64,000 nt of DNA, taken from the NCBI GenBank assembly GCA_035582835.1, contig JAYKAV010000012.1, positions 282,818-346,817 on the forward strand, written 5' to 3'. The DNA is from Phoebastria nigripes (Eukaryota; Chordata; Aves; Procellariiformes; Diomedeidae). Positions 27,601-38,600 of this stretch are shown here, piece by piece. The notes below the pieces were generated by a model. That model saw nothing but the letters and a program-made list of their open reading frames with translations. It was not told the origin of the DNA and did not search any database. Position 1 is the stretch's first letter. Every line of letters starts with the position of its first letter. The translations under genes were made by a program, and so were the position numbers.

Positions 27601-30600
27601 AACGCNGGGAGTTTAAGAAACAAAAGCATCTATAGCGTCACATCGTATATGAGTCCCAATGTCACCTGAAACGCAATGAGCTGTTAGGATTTAGGAAAAT
27701 GTTTTGAAAACATAAGATTTAAACCCTCCCCGAAGGCTTTATGTACTGAATTTGAATTGCAAATAAGCTACAATATTTTCTGTTTCCCTAGGAAAAGTAA
27801 GCAATAGCAGTCAGGAGTGAAAAACAAATGAAAACCCAAGTCCTTCTATGAAAAAGGAAAAATTGGAGTGATCAGTATCGGAAACCTTAGTTAAATAACA
27901 CGGGGTACTTTCCTCCTTCGAAATATCGTTCAATAATTTTAAATAAGCAGTAAGTACTACAACNGCATAGGTAAATCTTGCTGGAGACTGTAAAACTGGT
28001 CGCTTCTGCTTCTGCTCTGGTAGTTACAAGTATTTGCTATTCAGTCTGTTATGGATATCTGGAAAATAGTTTGAGTGCAGAAAGCGCCTCAGGGATAAAA
28101 AGTTTGAAAAGAAAAATGTAGCTGTATATCATTGGCATTCATGAGAAAATTCACATTAGATGCCTTCAAATCAGGTGCTCAGGAGACAATATAGAGATCA
28201 GGAGCAATGGTGTGCCAAGAATGCAAGTCTAGCTGGGACAGACTCAGCTTATTTCCTGGCAGATGAAGAATACAAAAGTACGTAAAGCCAAATTCAAAAG
28301 ATAATATAGATGTGTGGGAGCTGGTGGGAGGGAAAGCTGAGGCTGCAGAATAAAAAGGCTATGCATGCACTCCCTGGATTATAGCCTCTTCATATTTTTA
28401 TTCCTTTCCTCCTATATGCATTCAACAGATCTCTTTCTATAGGTAGTTACACCAATATACCAGCCCTGGAGTGAAGCTCCTCTGCCAGCACCACTGTGGA
28501 ATTTGGCCCCAAATCCCTGTTGTTAAATACTGCTTCTTTCACCAGGTCAAAAAGTTGCTATTTCTGCAAACATAGCTACATTTTGCCATGGGTAAAAATG
28601 TCAATTTGCTTGAATTTAGCTAACAGCAAAATCTCATCGTTCCCACTGCCTGACAACTTTTACCTCAGAAAGATGTCAGTTTGCCACCTGAACCGACTCT
28701 TTCTTGCTTTTACAAAACTAACAGAGAATTGTGGCAGAAATATGAAGTGTTGCATATTTTCATGAAAACTCAGATGACACCAGAAGTGCATTTTCTCCTT
28801 TGTCACAGACTCGATCGTGTAAGTGTTGTGTTACACAAAAAATAAGCAGCTGAAGAAAGTACAGGTCTTGAAACCTAAAGCCTAGGCGTCAGTTTGAGCC
28901 TCAGCTCAACCTATGAAATAATGGACAAAATATCGGCGCTTATGTTAATGCACTAAATGTCAGACCATTTTAATTAATAAATGAATCTATAACTTATCTC
29001 CTTCTAAATTCCATTGCCGAGGGAAAACAGCAATACAACTGCAAGCTTCAGACACGCAACAAAAAAACCCTTTCCCTCTGTGTGCTAAGTGCAATGCCAC
29101 TAAGTCAATGCATCTACTCATATCCCATGTTTAGACTGCAATTTTCAATATTCCAGATATCCAGAAAGAAATGTTTGATGACAGCAATACTTTTGTGCAC
29201 TTTCTTTCCAATAATATTACCCAGAGCATTTGCAATGAGAAGCGGATGCTGCACAACCCATCCAGGCAGCACTTGGCGCTGTGCTGCATGCAGAGCCATA
29301 GCTGGCCAGTGTATTTCCCCCAGACTCATTTCAGCCACCTTTTTTCCACCACGGTATTTCCATCTATTCATCTCATATATGCACCTGTATGTCCCACCAC
29401 GTCACATTTGAATGTCTCAGGAAGAGATATCTTTCCTTCCCACACAGAGAAGAAGAGAAAGTGTCAGCTAAAAAATATCTGAGGATTGAGTCCTTTCCTA
29501 CAGACTTTTTCTCTAATGGGAAAACAACAAAAAATGATGCTGACTACTTCTGTAACAAACATATTTGTATATATTACATACTGTTGACAAATGGACATGC
29601 AATGAGTATTTTTAGGGGAAAATGTAATGTTTCCCCCATGATCATATTTAACATACTTTGTTTTCCATCTATCTAGACCGACTGTTCAAACTGTGGCATA
29701 ACAATTAGAATAAGTGATAGTGTTACATCCAGAAAACAAAGAGTATGATGGCACAATTTATCTTGTTACATTTCTTGATTTAATGCCAGTCTGGGATTTC
29801 TAGTCTGAACCAGATTTTTCTTATGCTATAAATATTTCAGTTTTTTCATTTATTCTTGATTTAGTTTGACAGTAAATAATCCCATGGAAGCTGCTGTTGG
29901 AAAGACATTGTAAAAATTATTAAGTGCCTGCTTGCCAGTTAGGTCCTTGTGTTTGTCAGAGTGAAATAAGTAAAACAGTTGGGTTACTTAAAGGAAATAT
30001 GTGTGTGTGTATATATATATTTATAATAATGCCCCATAATTTGAAATCTTAGAAGCATAAGAATTACAGTTCTGAGGATTGACCAATACCTTATACAAAT
30101 ACAAAGAGGTTTGGGTATATATTCTGGATATTGGCAGCAGCAGGTACTTGCTTCTTGTTTCAAAAGACTCATGTATAACTCAATGAGAAGAGAATAGAAA
30201 GCAGGGAATTTTTCGGAAGGATCTGTCCTTGTAAGAAAGGGCAAGTATCTTGGAAAAGGAAGGATCTGGACAGTTAATTGGCTTTTATTGGTGATTTTGT
30301 GTTGTGCAGAATATTCCCCCTGGGAAGCACGTGAGTAACATTGGCGGTTTTAAGTCCTTTTTCTTTTGAGCCATAATTGCCTTTGGCAACTTTTGCACCT
30401 TCAAAAGGGATTTCAGGTGATCTGCACAAAATAACTCACACACCGAATATGTAATGACCAGAAACAGGACATGTTTGAGAGATCTTGAGGAAAGGGAGTT
30501 GGGTGGAACCAGAGTAGGCAGCACTGGGAAATGCTCTCTGTCCCTGTCAAGAAAAATAACCAGAGAAAAATGCCCAGCACAGGAGGTGAATGCAAACAGA

Positions 30601-31059
30601 AACGCCAAGGAAACACATGGGAACGTGCAAAATTCATTGGCATAACTTCAGCAAAAGAGGATAAACCATAGACAAATACTGGTTGTTATCTAGTGATAGT
30701 AACAGAGAACATTGGCACCCAGCAAGCTGCTTTGTCAGTCAATGGGCAATTTGAGCCTCCTCACCCAGTGCTGTTGCTGGACGCACAGGTCGTGGTTGTT
30801 GGGGAATCTTCCTACAGGCAACAGATCCCTCCTGCTAACCTAGAGTTAGAAAAAAAGGTCAAACTGGGAGAGAGGGGAAGGCAGGGACATAAAGAGAGTC
30901 AGTCACAAAACTAATATAGGAGGAATTAACATGAAATCTTAGTAAACAGTTAAAATTCTAATTTACTTTTTGATCTGAAAGAGTACATTCTGTTTAGGAA
31001 GGACAAAGAAAAAAGGTAAGGTTTTTTTTGTCTTAAATATCAGAGATGTGTACACCAGC
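18651..31059. other. Upstream non-coding DNA, no gene seen
   Basis: Mostly AT-rich sequence without recognisable exons. Items seen are alternating CATG/TATG steps at about 20969-20996, a GA tract at about 22780-22797, a CpG-retaining stretch at about 22860-23130, TA/CA-rich simple sequence at about 26500-26553 and a GT/AT dinucleotide run at about 29999-30020. Any non-coding first exon of CNTN6 could lie in this stretch, but none was identified. Confidence 0.45.
29999..30020. repeat. (GT)n(AT)n dinucleotide run
   Basis: A short run of alternating purine and pyrimidine, gtgtgtgtgtatatatatat in the core. It is simple sequence only. Confidence 0.85.
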
Positions 31060-31715
31060 TTCAATATTGACAAACAAGAGAAAGGGTGTGAAATAAATAT
31101 GATGCAATTCAATAAGGAAAAGTACAAGGTTTCACACTTAAGTAGAAATAATCAATGCATACCTTCAGTATAGGCAGGTGGTTTAAAGAAGGGGTTAGAG
31201 TGGAACCTGATCTGAATGCAAGTATAAAAAAAAAAAAATAGCCATCCTCATTTGGGAATGTGTAAATAGCAAATGGCTGTTCATCATCGCTCTGCCTCAG
31301 CTGGAGGACTATGCCCAGCTCTGGGCAGTGTGCTTCAAGAAAAATGCCAGCTATGCTGAAATAATCCAGAAGAGACAAAAATGAAAAGAGATGATAAACC
31401 AATGACTTTGCACAAACAAAATAGGAATCCTTTAATATAAAACATAATAATATTCTTCAAACATGCAAAAGGTATAGAGAGAAACGTCCATGTCCATTGA
31501 TAGTAGGCAAATAAAGGCATTTATAGCCAATGTTAGGAATAACTTTTAAACCAACAGCGTTGTCATGATTTCCTGAGGAAGTTATGGAAAGACTTATATC
31601 ACCGTAGGTCTTTGAAGCATGATAAGCAAATACTTATCGAGGATATTTTAGATGCAGTTACTGTTGCTTGGGACAGGACTGANGTACAAAGGTACCATCC
31701 AGCTCCTTTTTCTCT
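31060..31715 (+). mobile_element. Degenerate CR1-type LINE, 3' part
   Basis: Several blocks in the right order match the end of the CR1 reverse-transcriptase frame and its 3' tail as I recall them. They are aattcaataaggaaaagtacaagg..cacttaagtagaaataatcaa (31107-31152), cccagctctgggca..cttcaagaaaaatg (about 31313-31345), ttaggaataacttttaa (about 31532-31548), gaggaagttatgg (about 31574-31586) and a final ggactga..ggtaccatccagctcc (about 31677-31708). The element is in the sense (+) direction. It has stops, indels and an A-rich insertion, and it is clearly dead and old. CR1 is the dominant retrotransposon of birds and other sauropsids. The 5' limit is uncertain. Confidence 0.7.
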
Positions 31716-33040
31716 GTTTCTACTTTGACAGAATTATCCAAACTTTGATTTCCTTTTTATAAACAGCTCAAGCCATTTGTACTTTTAAATAATGCAGAAG
31801 TGCTTCAGCAGACCCGAGATGTGTGTAAAGTAGGACCTCACAAAAGATTAAAAGAAACTCTGCTTTTTCCATCCTTTTTTTTTTTTCAAAAACTTAGAAG
31901 CTTGTCAAGGTTTGAACATTCCCCGCCTGAAATGGCAACTAGCAATGGTGCACCAGGTTTATGTGCATCTCCCCTGAGACCACCTACAATTTTTAGGTGA
32001 AGTTCATAAAAACCTATGAACTGAATTGGGTCCCTTGTAGAAGTGGGATGACTTCCAAAAGAGTTGAATTTCTTAATTTTCTAAAAAACATCTCTCTCAC
32101 TCATATCAGCAATAAGTTTCAGGGCAACCCTGTATGGTTTCACACTGGTATGAAAAATGAGACAAGTGAGAAGAGAATATGGATCCATAAATGTGGATCA
32201 TAAATGTAATTTCTCAGTGGAAAATCTTCTGCGCTTAAAAGGTTTAGAATGATTTTATGATTTTGTAAACCCATTTTATTAAGTGATTTCTGGTTTCAGC
32301 TGTTTTATGAACTGATTCCCAAGAGTAAATTACTAGTTTGCCCTTTGGGAGTAAAGGCCAAAAGGATACTTCTTTCCTGGTTTAATTCATCATATGTTGA
32401 CTGAAATGTCAAAGGAAATTAAAGCAAATTGTTATGTAAATCCTTACGGGTGAATGTTTCATTTCTGAAGAATAAAGCCTAACACAAAAAAATTTGTTTT
32501 CTTGTTTTTACTTAGTGCATGTATGACATTGTATTGCCCTCTCCTCCCCTATGAGATCTACCATTTTGCATCAGTAACTGCTTTCATTACAATGCATTCA
32601 CCAGAGGATCCTTTCTGGGATCAGAAGCCAGACCACTATAGGGTAAGAACCTTCATTAAGTGACGAACATTTAGGAGTCAAGAAGAGCACATTTTTGCAA
32701 ACACCTTTTCTCCTAACCCAGCAACATGTGGCGAATGGGCCACAGACAGATTTTGCTTTCTCACTTGGAGGAACTCAGGCCCATGCAAGTGATCTCTGTG
32801 CCACGTGGAGTGGATGGATGGGTCTCAAACATTACGTATGCTTTTCATTGATCTCGTTTCCAGCTTTGTGTCATTTGGGAATTATTTTTACGCTGGGATG
32901 ATCCTGTCTAGACTATTTATTGCATGTTTAGTGTCTGAGTCTTCAATGGTGCAGTAGAACATGATTTTACACGTTGAAAAATGGGGTATTTATTTTGAAT
33001 CTGTACCTTAATTACCCAATATCTCTTCCTGTTTTTACAG
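31716..33040. other. Non-coding DNA just upstream of the CNTN6 start exon
   Basis: No exon or named repeat is visible here. The last bases are the polypyrimidine tract and acceptor of the start-codon exon, so at least the 3' end of this stretch is intronic in the CNTN6 pre-mRNA. Confidence 0.6.
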
Positions 33041-33175
33041 AATATCAAGGTAGTCACAGGAAGACACACTTTACTTTCCACTGATTGGATGGGAGGAATT
33101 TTTGACCTTGAAAAGTGGAGATGGTGTTGCTATGGAAACTAATAATTCTGCTGCCATTCATGAGCTGCAGCACAG
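33041..33175 (+). CDS. CNTN6: Contactin-6 start-codon exon: end of 5' UTR plus signal peptide
   Basis: The acceptor at 33039-33040 follows a pyrimidine-rich tract (ctcttcctgtttttacag), with a possible branch point near 33011. Bases 33041-33120 are 5' UTR and coding starts at ATG 33121. The start codon has G at -3 and G at +4, a favourable context. Eighteen codons plus one base follow, then a donor (acag|gtaaaatg) at 33176, giving a phase 1 intron. The peptide is MVLLWKLIILLPFMSCST plus a split Gly, a typical signal peptide with a hydrophobic core at about residues 7-13. As I recall it, human contactin-6 begins MRLLWKLVILLP, an almost identical start. The recalled contactin-4 start fits much less well. 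The peptide would direct the protein to the secretory pathway, where the mature form is GPI-anchored on neurons. The acceptor means another 5' exon lies upstream. Confidence 0.87.
33089..33142 (+). promoter_or_regulatory. Upstream ORF overlapping the CNTN6 start codon
   Basis: Within the 5' UTR an ATG at 33089 opens a 17-codon frame that ends at TAA 33140-33142, 22 bases past the A of the main ATG. It is out of frame with the main start (offset 32). Its context is weaker than that of the main start, with T at -3 and G at +4. Overlapping upstream frames of this kind generally lower translation of the main frame, because ribosomes that use them cannot simply reinitiate at the main ATG. The frame is directly visible. 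Any regulatory effect is inference. Confidence 0.6.
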
Positions 33176-35160
33176 GTAAAATGTTCCACTATTAGTGTTT
33201 GTGATTGATAAATCTATATCGATATCATAATTCTTCTAGAAAGGAGAAGCAATTACCAAAACTAACAGTACTTATTCGCATGAACAAGTGACTAAGGAGC
33301 TTTTCATTAGGACATGTTTTAATTTTAAGCAACACAAGGTGCTGCCTTTGAACCAGGAAAACACATTTCAAGATCATAAACTGTACTCCAGGTAATAGCT
33401 TTTGAAAATATTCTAAACTGTAACGTTGAGAAAAAAAGTACAATTGTTACTTGGCTAGCAACATGCACATGAAAGACATTTCTTAGCCACAGCATAACTA
33501 ACTCCCAAACCAGCAAATGGAGCTGGATTGGAAACCAGAATAGCTTAGTGAGGTGTATGGGAGCATTGCATAGCCAGTTTAGTTTCCACACTTAGTATCA
33601 TACCCTTCGAATGCCTCCATACTAGTAAAGTGTCTTTAAATCATATTTAACTTAAAGACAAATAAAAGCATTCGTTTATGAAGTCCCAAACTGGGAAGAA
33701 TAATAAGGGCTATCAAACACAAATACCAAAAATGAAAGGAAATCTTGCTTAATGCCCAAAGCAAATGCAAATGTTCCTCCTTTGCCTCAGTTGGCATGGT
33801 GATAGACCCTCACGCAGCCCACCCTGTCACCGAACCGCGCGTGGGCATCCTGTCAGTCCTCAGGTTGTATTCAGAGGAGAAAGTGTGGTTGGAGGAAGCA
33901 GGGCTGCTTTCCCCCATTCTCCTTCTTGAATATCCCTTGTGCACAATTAAAATATCAACAGGTTGCTAACATATTGTAAGGTAAAATGTTCTTTTCTGCC
34001 TGGCTGGGGATTGTTCACAGTGAGGGTTTGGTATTCTGAGTTCATTCCTTTTTTGAACCTTTCTTCTAATTCAAAGCATATAACTTGACAATCCTGCTTC
34101 ATAAATCCATATAAATGGGATTAACTCATGTGACTCATTACAGACTCATCTAAAAACAGACACAAAATGGTAACTGAACTCTTTGAGGTTATAATGAATT
34201 TGGGGATGAACTGACCCTTCACACTTGTCTGTGATAGAAACCATGACAACTGACTTTTGTCTACAATTAATGTATTGAACTCTAAATAGCTGGTATGTTA
34301 CTCATGTACTTACGAGGAAATTGTATTAAAGTAACCTCAAATGATACTTAAATTAATTATGTAGTGCATGAGTCAGCAGCTGTTTGAAATGAAGAAACAG
34401 AAGCAGAGTGCAGACTTCAGTAGTATTTTAAAATACAATTTAAACTAGATAATATTTTATCTAATAGATTTGAGGTAAAAATGTAAATCTCAGGATCAGA
34501 CTTTCTGTTAAATCAATACTAAGTGCCTGTTTCAGTAATGAACATCCAACATGTTAAGGACCTCATATTAAAATATTTGTAGAGATTTCAAGCAAGCAGT
34601 CACTCGTTTAGGTCCAGATATGGTGAACTAAACACAACAACAACCTGTTTAGGAACCCAATCTTCCCCTTAATTGCCCACTACACTGCCGCAGCATTTAT
34701 CAGCCCTCTTGGGTACTTCTCACAGATCATTGCCTTCTTTACTAGTATAAGTAAAGGACTTGTACCAATCTTTTGAAGTACAGGATTCCCCTATAATTTC
34801 TTGATTGCTTTTAACAGTTGTCAAATAGATGGTGATCCTGGAATATAAATCACTGGAGGAGCAGTACAGCTTGGTGATGGACAAGATATTTTTACACCCA
34901 TGTTTTGTATTTCCAAATATAACCTTTTCCTTCACTTCTTTCCATAAAACTTTCAATTTCTCAACTTTCTGTCATCTTCATCTTTCTTGCTAGAGGATCA
35001 TCTTTTAATGAGACCAGTATCCTGGGCCAACTGAGTTAAAAGATACTAGGAGCTCACTTTTACCTTAACATGTTCAGTTTTTTGAAGACTCGACAATAGA
35101 TAAAAATTTAAATGTTCCATATTCCCAGGCACCAAGAGTAGATCACAACGGCACCTTTGT

Positions 35161-35285
35161 CCTGATCCTGCTGTCAATTAAAGGAACAGCAAAAGCTCCC
35201 ACTGACTTTACTGAGATAAGTTAATTTATACCTGGGTATAAATTAACTCCATTGATTTCAGTAGAGCTATGCTGATTTTCACTAC
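35161..35285. repeat. Compound palindromic amniote repeat relics
   Basis: Two adjoining pieces are seen. The first, cctgatcctgctgtcaatta..agctcccactgacttta (35161-35216), is the GATCCTGCT-type palindrome. The second contains a perfect 12-base inverted repeat, ttaatttatacc-tg-ggtataaattaa (35221-35246), followed by actccattgatttcagtagagctatgctga, the gtgtaaat/ctccattga type. They look like two old MITE-like insertions side by side or one nested in the other. Confidence 0.55.
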
Positions 35286-35613
35286 ATGGCATTCTGAAAT
35301 ATGCTTGACAGTAATAGTCAAACATGTAGTTATGGGCAAAACTCCTTTGATTTATTATATGGATGGTTCACATTAATTTAGGAGTAATAGAACTGAGTGG
35401 GAAAATTAGGAACTAGTCACGATGCTGTGCAGAGCAGTCTTGTGGGCTGGGGCTTGAAAGGTAATTCAGGTTGTTAGATGACATTGGTCAGTCATTTCTT
35501 CCTTGTTTCTACCTCAGTTTTACCAGACATGTAGAATGAAAATGATATTGACCTATAAATGAATTTTAAATCTAAGGATTAAATGTGCTGTACAGCAGAG
35601 CTAGATATTATTA

Positions 35614-35627
35614 CCCCCCCCCCCCCC
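35614..35627. repeat. C14 homopolymer run
   Basis: Fourteen cytosines in a row between ttatta and aaaatc. The exact length may be unreliable in the assembly. Confidence 0.9.
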
Positions 35628-38600
35628 AAAATCAAACTACCCTCTATATTCTCTCTATATGGAAAGATCGTGGAAAGAGTAATATTCCCTCCAAGTCTTA
35701 TTTTCCAGCAGAGCTTTTTTATGTGACTCAACAAGGGTCTTTGGGGTTTTCTTGCAAGTGCCTTAGGGGATAAAATAAAATAATGTATGCATGCACAGTG
35801 ACACAGTGAGGGAACAGATTAGACTTTTTTCTCATAACCCATTGCTATTTAAATGAGATAATCTGATCTAAGCAGAGCACCAGAGGCAAGAAGGGTGATG
35901 AAGATAAACTCGGAGATCATTACTTTAAATTCCATGTACTTGTTATGAGGATGCATGACAACCATCTCTTTACACTGTTGTTGAAATTTAAACGTTGCTT
36001 GAACGTTAAGAAAGAGCACTCACTTTCTGGATTAAAGATCTAGACAGAATTTTGAGAAGCTGATATGAACAATAAAGTGTCCAGAGTGCTCAAGAAATAA
36101 ACGAATCCTTTCTTCACACCAAAACTGTCTCAAGTTTTCCTCCTGTGGCTGTTCCTAGCTCATGCTCCTTCCTCTGGAGCTATTGTGCAAGGCTGGTTGC
36201 CAGCAATATCGTATCGAGAAAGGAAGCTGTCTTAAGCATCCATCAGATGCACATTCGACTGCTATTTGGAAATGGGCACCACGCCTGGTTCTGCAGCAGG
36301 TTGCCCATGCAACAACAGGCTCCTCATCTATCTGTCTCTTTGGTCCCTCCATTCTCTCCTCGGTCAATAAGGATTTATAGATTTTGTCCAATGCTGTAAT
36401 ACAAATAATAATTTGATCATAAATACGTTGCAGAAGCCATTCTTGCCACCCTTTTCTATTACCTACTTTAGGAATACGGGATAACTACAGGTTGCAGATT
36501 TTAAGTGAGAAGAGAAACAGGCATGGCTTGTTTTTTCCAATTAATGACCTAAGTTTATGATACTGGGGGAACAAACAACTCTGTTGGTAGCTCCCTACAC
36601 AGCAGCTTATGTGCAGTCCCACTTTGTCACCAGTTTCACTACAAATGTCTGAGCTTCCCTGCTTCCTTCTTTCAATTCTCCGAGGCTCTTTGCTGTTCAG
36701 GAAGAGGAGGATAGTTATGTTCTCATTATTTCTGCAGTTTCTGTCTTCCTCCTGGACAGCTTATCCAAATTTTCTGTGTCCCTCCCATTCCTGAAGGCTG
36801 TCATGACCCCTCTCTTATCTGATTCCTGGGTGGCTTCTGCCCTGCAAATAAATACCTGCAGTCTTCCATACAGAGATAGCCTTTGCAAATGGCCTTTGCT
36901 CTGCTGATGGTCTTGACCCCATCAAGGAAGCAAATGGGTTTTCCAGGGTTAAATATGAGGAAAAAGGAAAATGTCAGTAAAAGCTATCAGGCACTTAAAA
37001 TTAGCTATAGACAATACAAATATTAAAAGCTAAAACAGCCAGTCTGAACCTTCATTTTGAAAATGAGGCAGTAACTGTATTTTTACACAGACCTTTGGCT
37101 TATTGGCTTAAATTCAATTGAAGATGCAACTACAACCTCCCGGGCTGTATTTTGGCCCATCATTTTGAAACTGCTAAATTAGAGAGAGAAATTTTGTGAT
37201 GTAAAGTGTCCTGATACTCCTTTGGGTCACAGCTTGATGAATATTGAATACATCACATCCCACACTCTGCCTGCAGTCTCTTGCAGATTTATTGTTAGCA
37301 TAACAGCACCTTTAGGAATGGAACAGCAGACCATATATTTTAAGACAAGTGACATCTTTGCTATTTCTAACAGCGAGCTGTGGAGATGAACTAGTCCAGC
37401 CTGGAAATGTTAAGGCATCTCTGAACAACCAGAGGCATTCGGAGACCCACTGATGAGTCAGAGAATGATAATAATTAGGTCTCCCTTGGACAACATGGAA
37501 GTTTTCATGACTTTGGAAACAGTGACCCTGAAAGCTGTATTTCTGTAAATGACTTCCAAGCATCTGGCAGGAGAGGATGACTGGAAATGCAATGACCTTC
37601 TCAGGAGAGTGAAGAGTGACATTTAAAGAGAATCCTTTGTTTCCATTTTATGGGGTGCCATGTGGTTCAGCTCATTTCCCGACATCAGTGAAGAACAAAC
37701 ATACTCTGGTACAAAAAAGCCAGCAAAAGAGAGTGCCTAAACCCCCTTAAGATGCAGTGATGGGGCAGGCGAAAAAGTGGTGGTGAGCCACAGAAAGGCG
37801 GGCAGCCCTTCCCCTGCCATTTCAAAGACAACAATTTTTTTGGCAAGATGCAGGAAGAGGGACTGTGGCTGTATCTAGAGAGGATCTAGAGGGGATGGGC
37901 TATGAAATTATTTAGTTACTTTGATTTGATGTTAACAGGCTTTACCTGATTTCTGTTCTTAGACTTCGTAAAGATTTTGCTAATTGCACCACAGCTTCAT
38001 TCTCCTTCATACTTGGTTGGGATGCTCTAGGGGATACTGCTTGGACTGCCTCCGATGCTGAAGGCAGACACTGTCTCAGGGAGGTACTTTCCTAATGGGA
38101 CAAGCTGCTTCTCCAGCACCTGGAGGCCCTGGCACAGGCTAATGTGGGCAGTGAGAGATGGGAGGGAAGGTCTCTCAGGTGTGACCTTCAGTCTTATCTT
38201 CCTCTGGTACCTCATTTGCTTTGCCCTTAAATGCAATGGATCAGCTGTCTGGGTCTGACATGGGCCAGCGACATCCCAGCTAAAAACCAGTACTCCGGGA
38301 ACTGCCACACACACGCTCAGATATAAAACCAGGACCTAACACTTTTTGTATTAGCAGGAAAAATACTATTATCAAAAAAAATGTCACAACACGTGCAAGA
38401 TGGAGGAAAAAGACATCATAGATAGGAAGGGAAAATAAGGTATTTGTCTTATCCATCACCCAGTTTTGCAGACATCACATTTGGAAAACGTTATTCCAAA
38501 TATTGCCTTAAACTGGAGAGTGGGTGAGTCGCAGAGAGTGAGCTGCTTGCCCGTGTTCATTTCTGGAAGGGCTTAAACAGAACTGGTCCCTCCATATTTA

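Noticed and set aside
28447..28512. Another gtgtaaat-type palindromic relic
   Set aside because: Only ttacacca and aatttggcccc are suggestive. The similarity is too weak to list as a feature.
31109..31402. Minus-strand 97-codon frame
   Set aside because: It is the antisense shadow of the CR1 relic.
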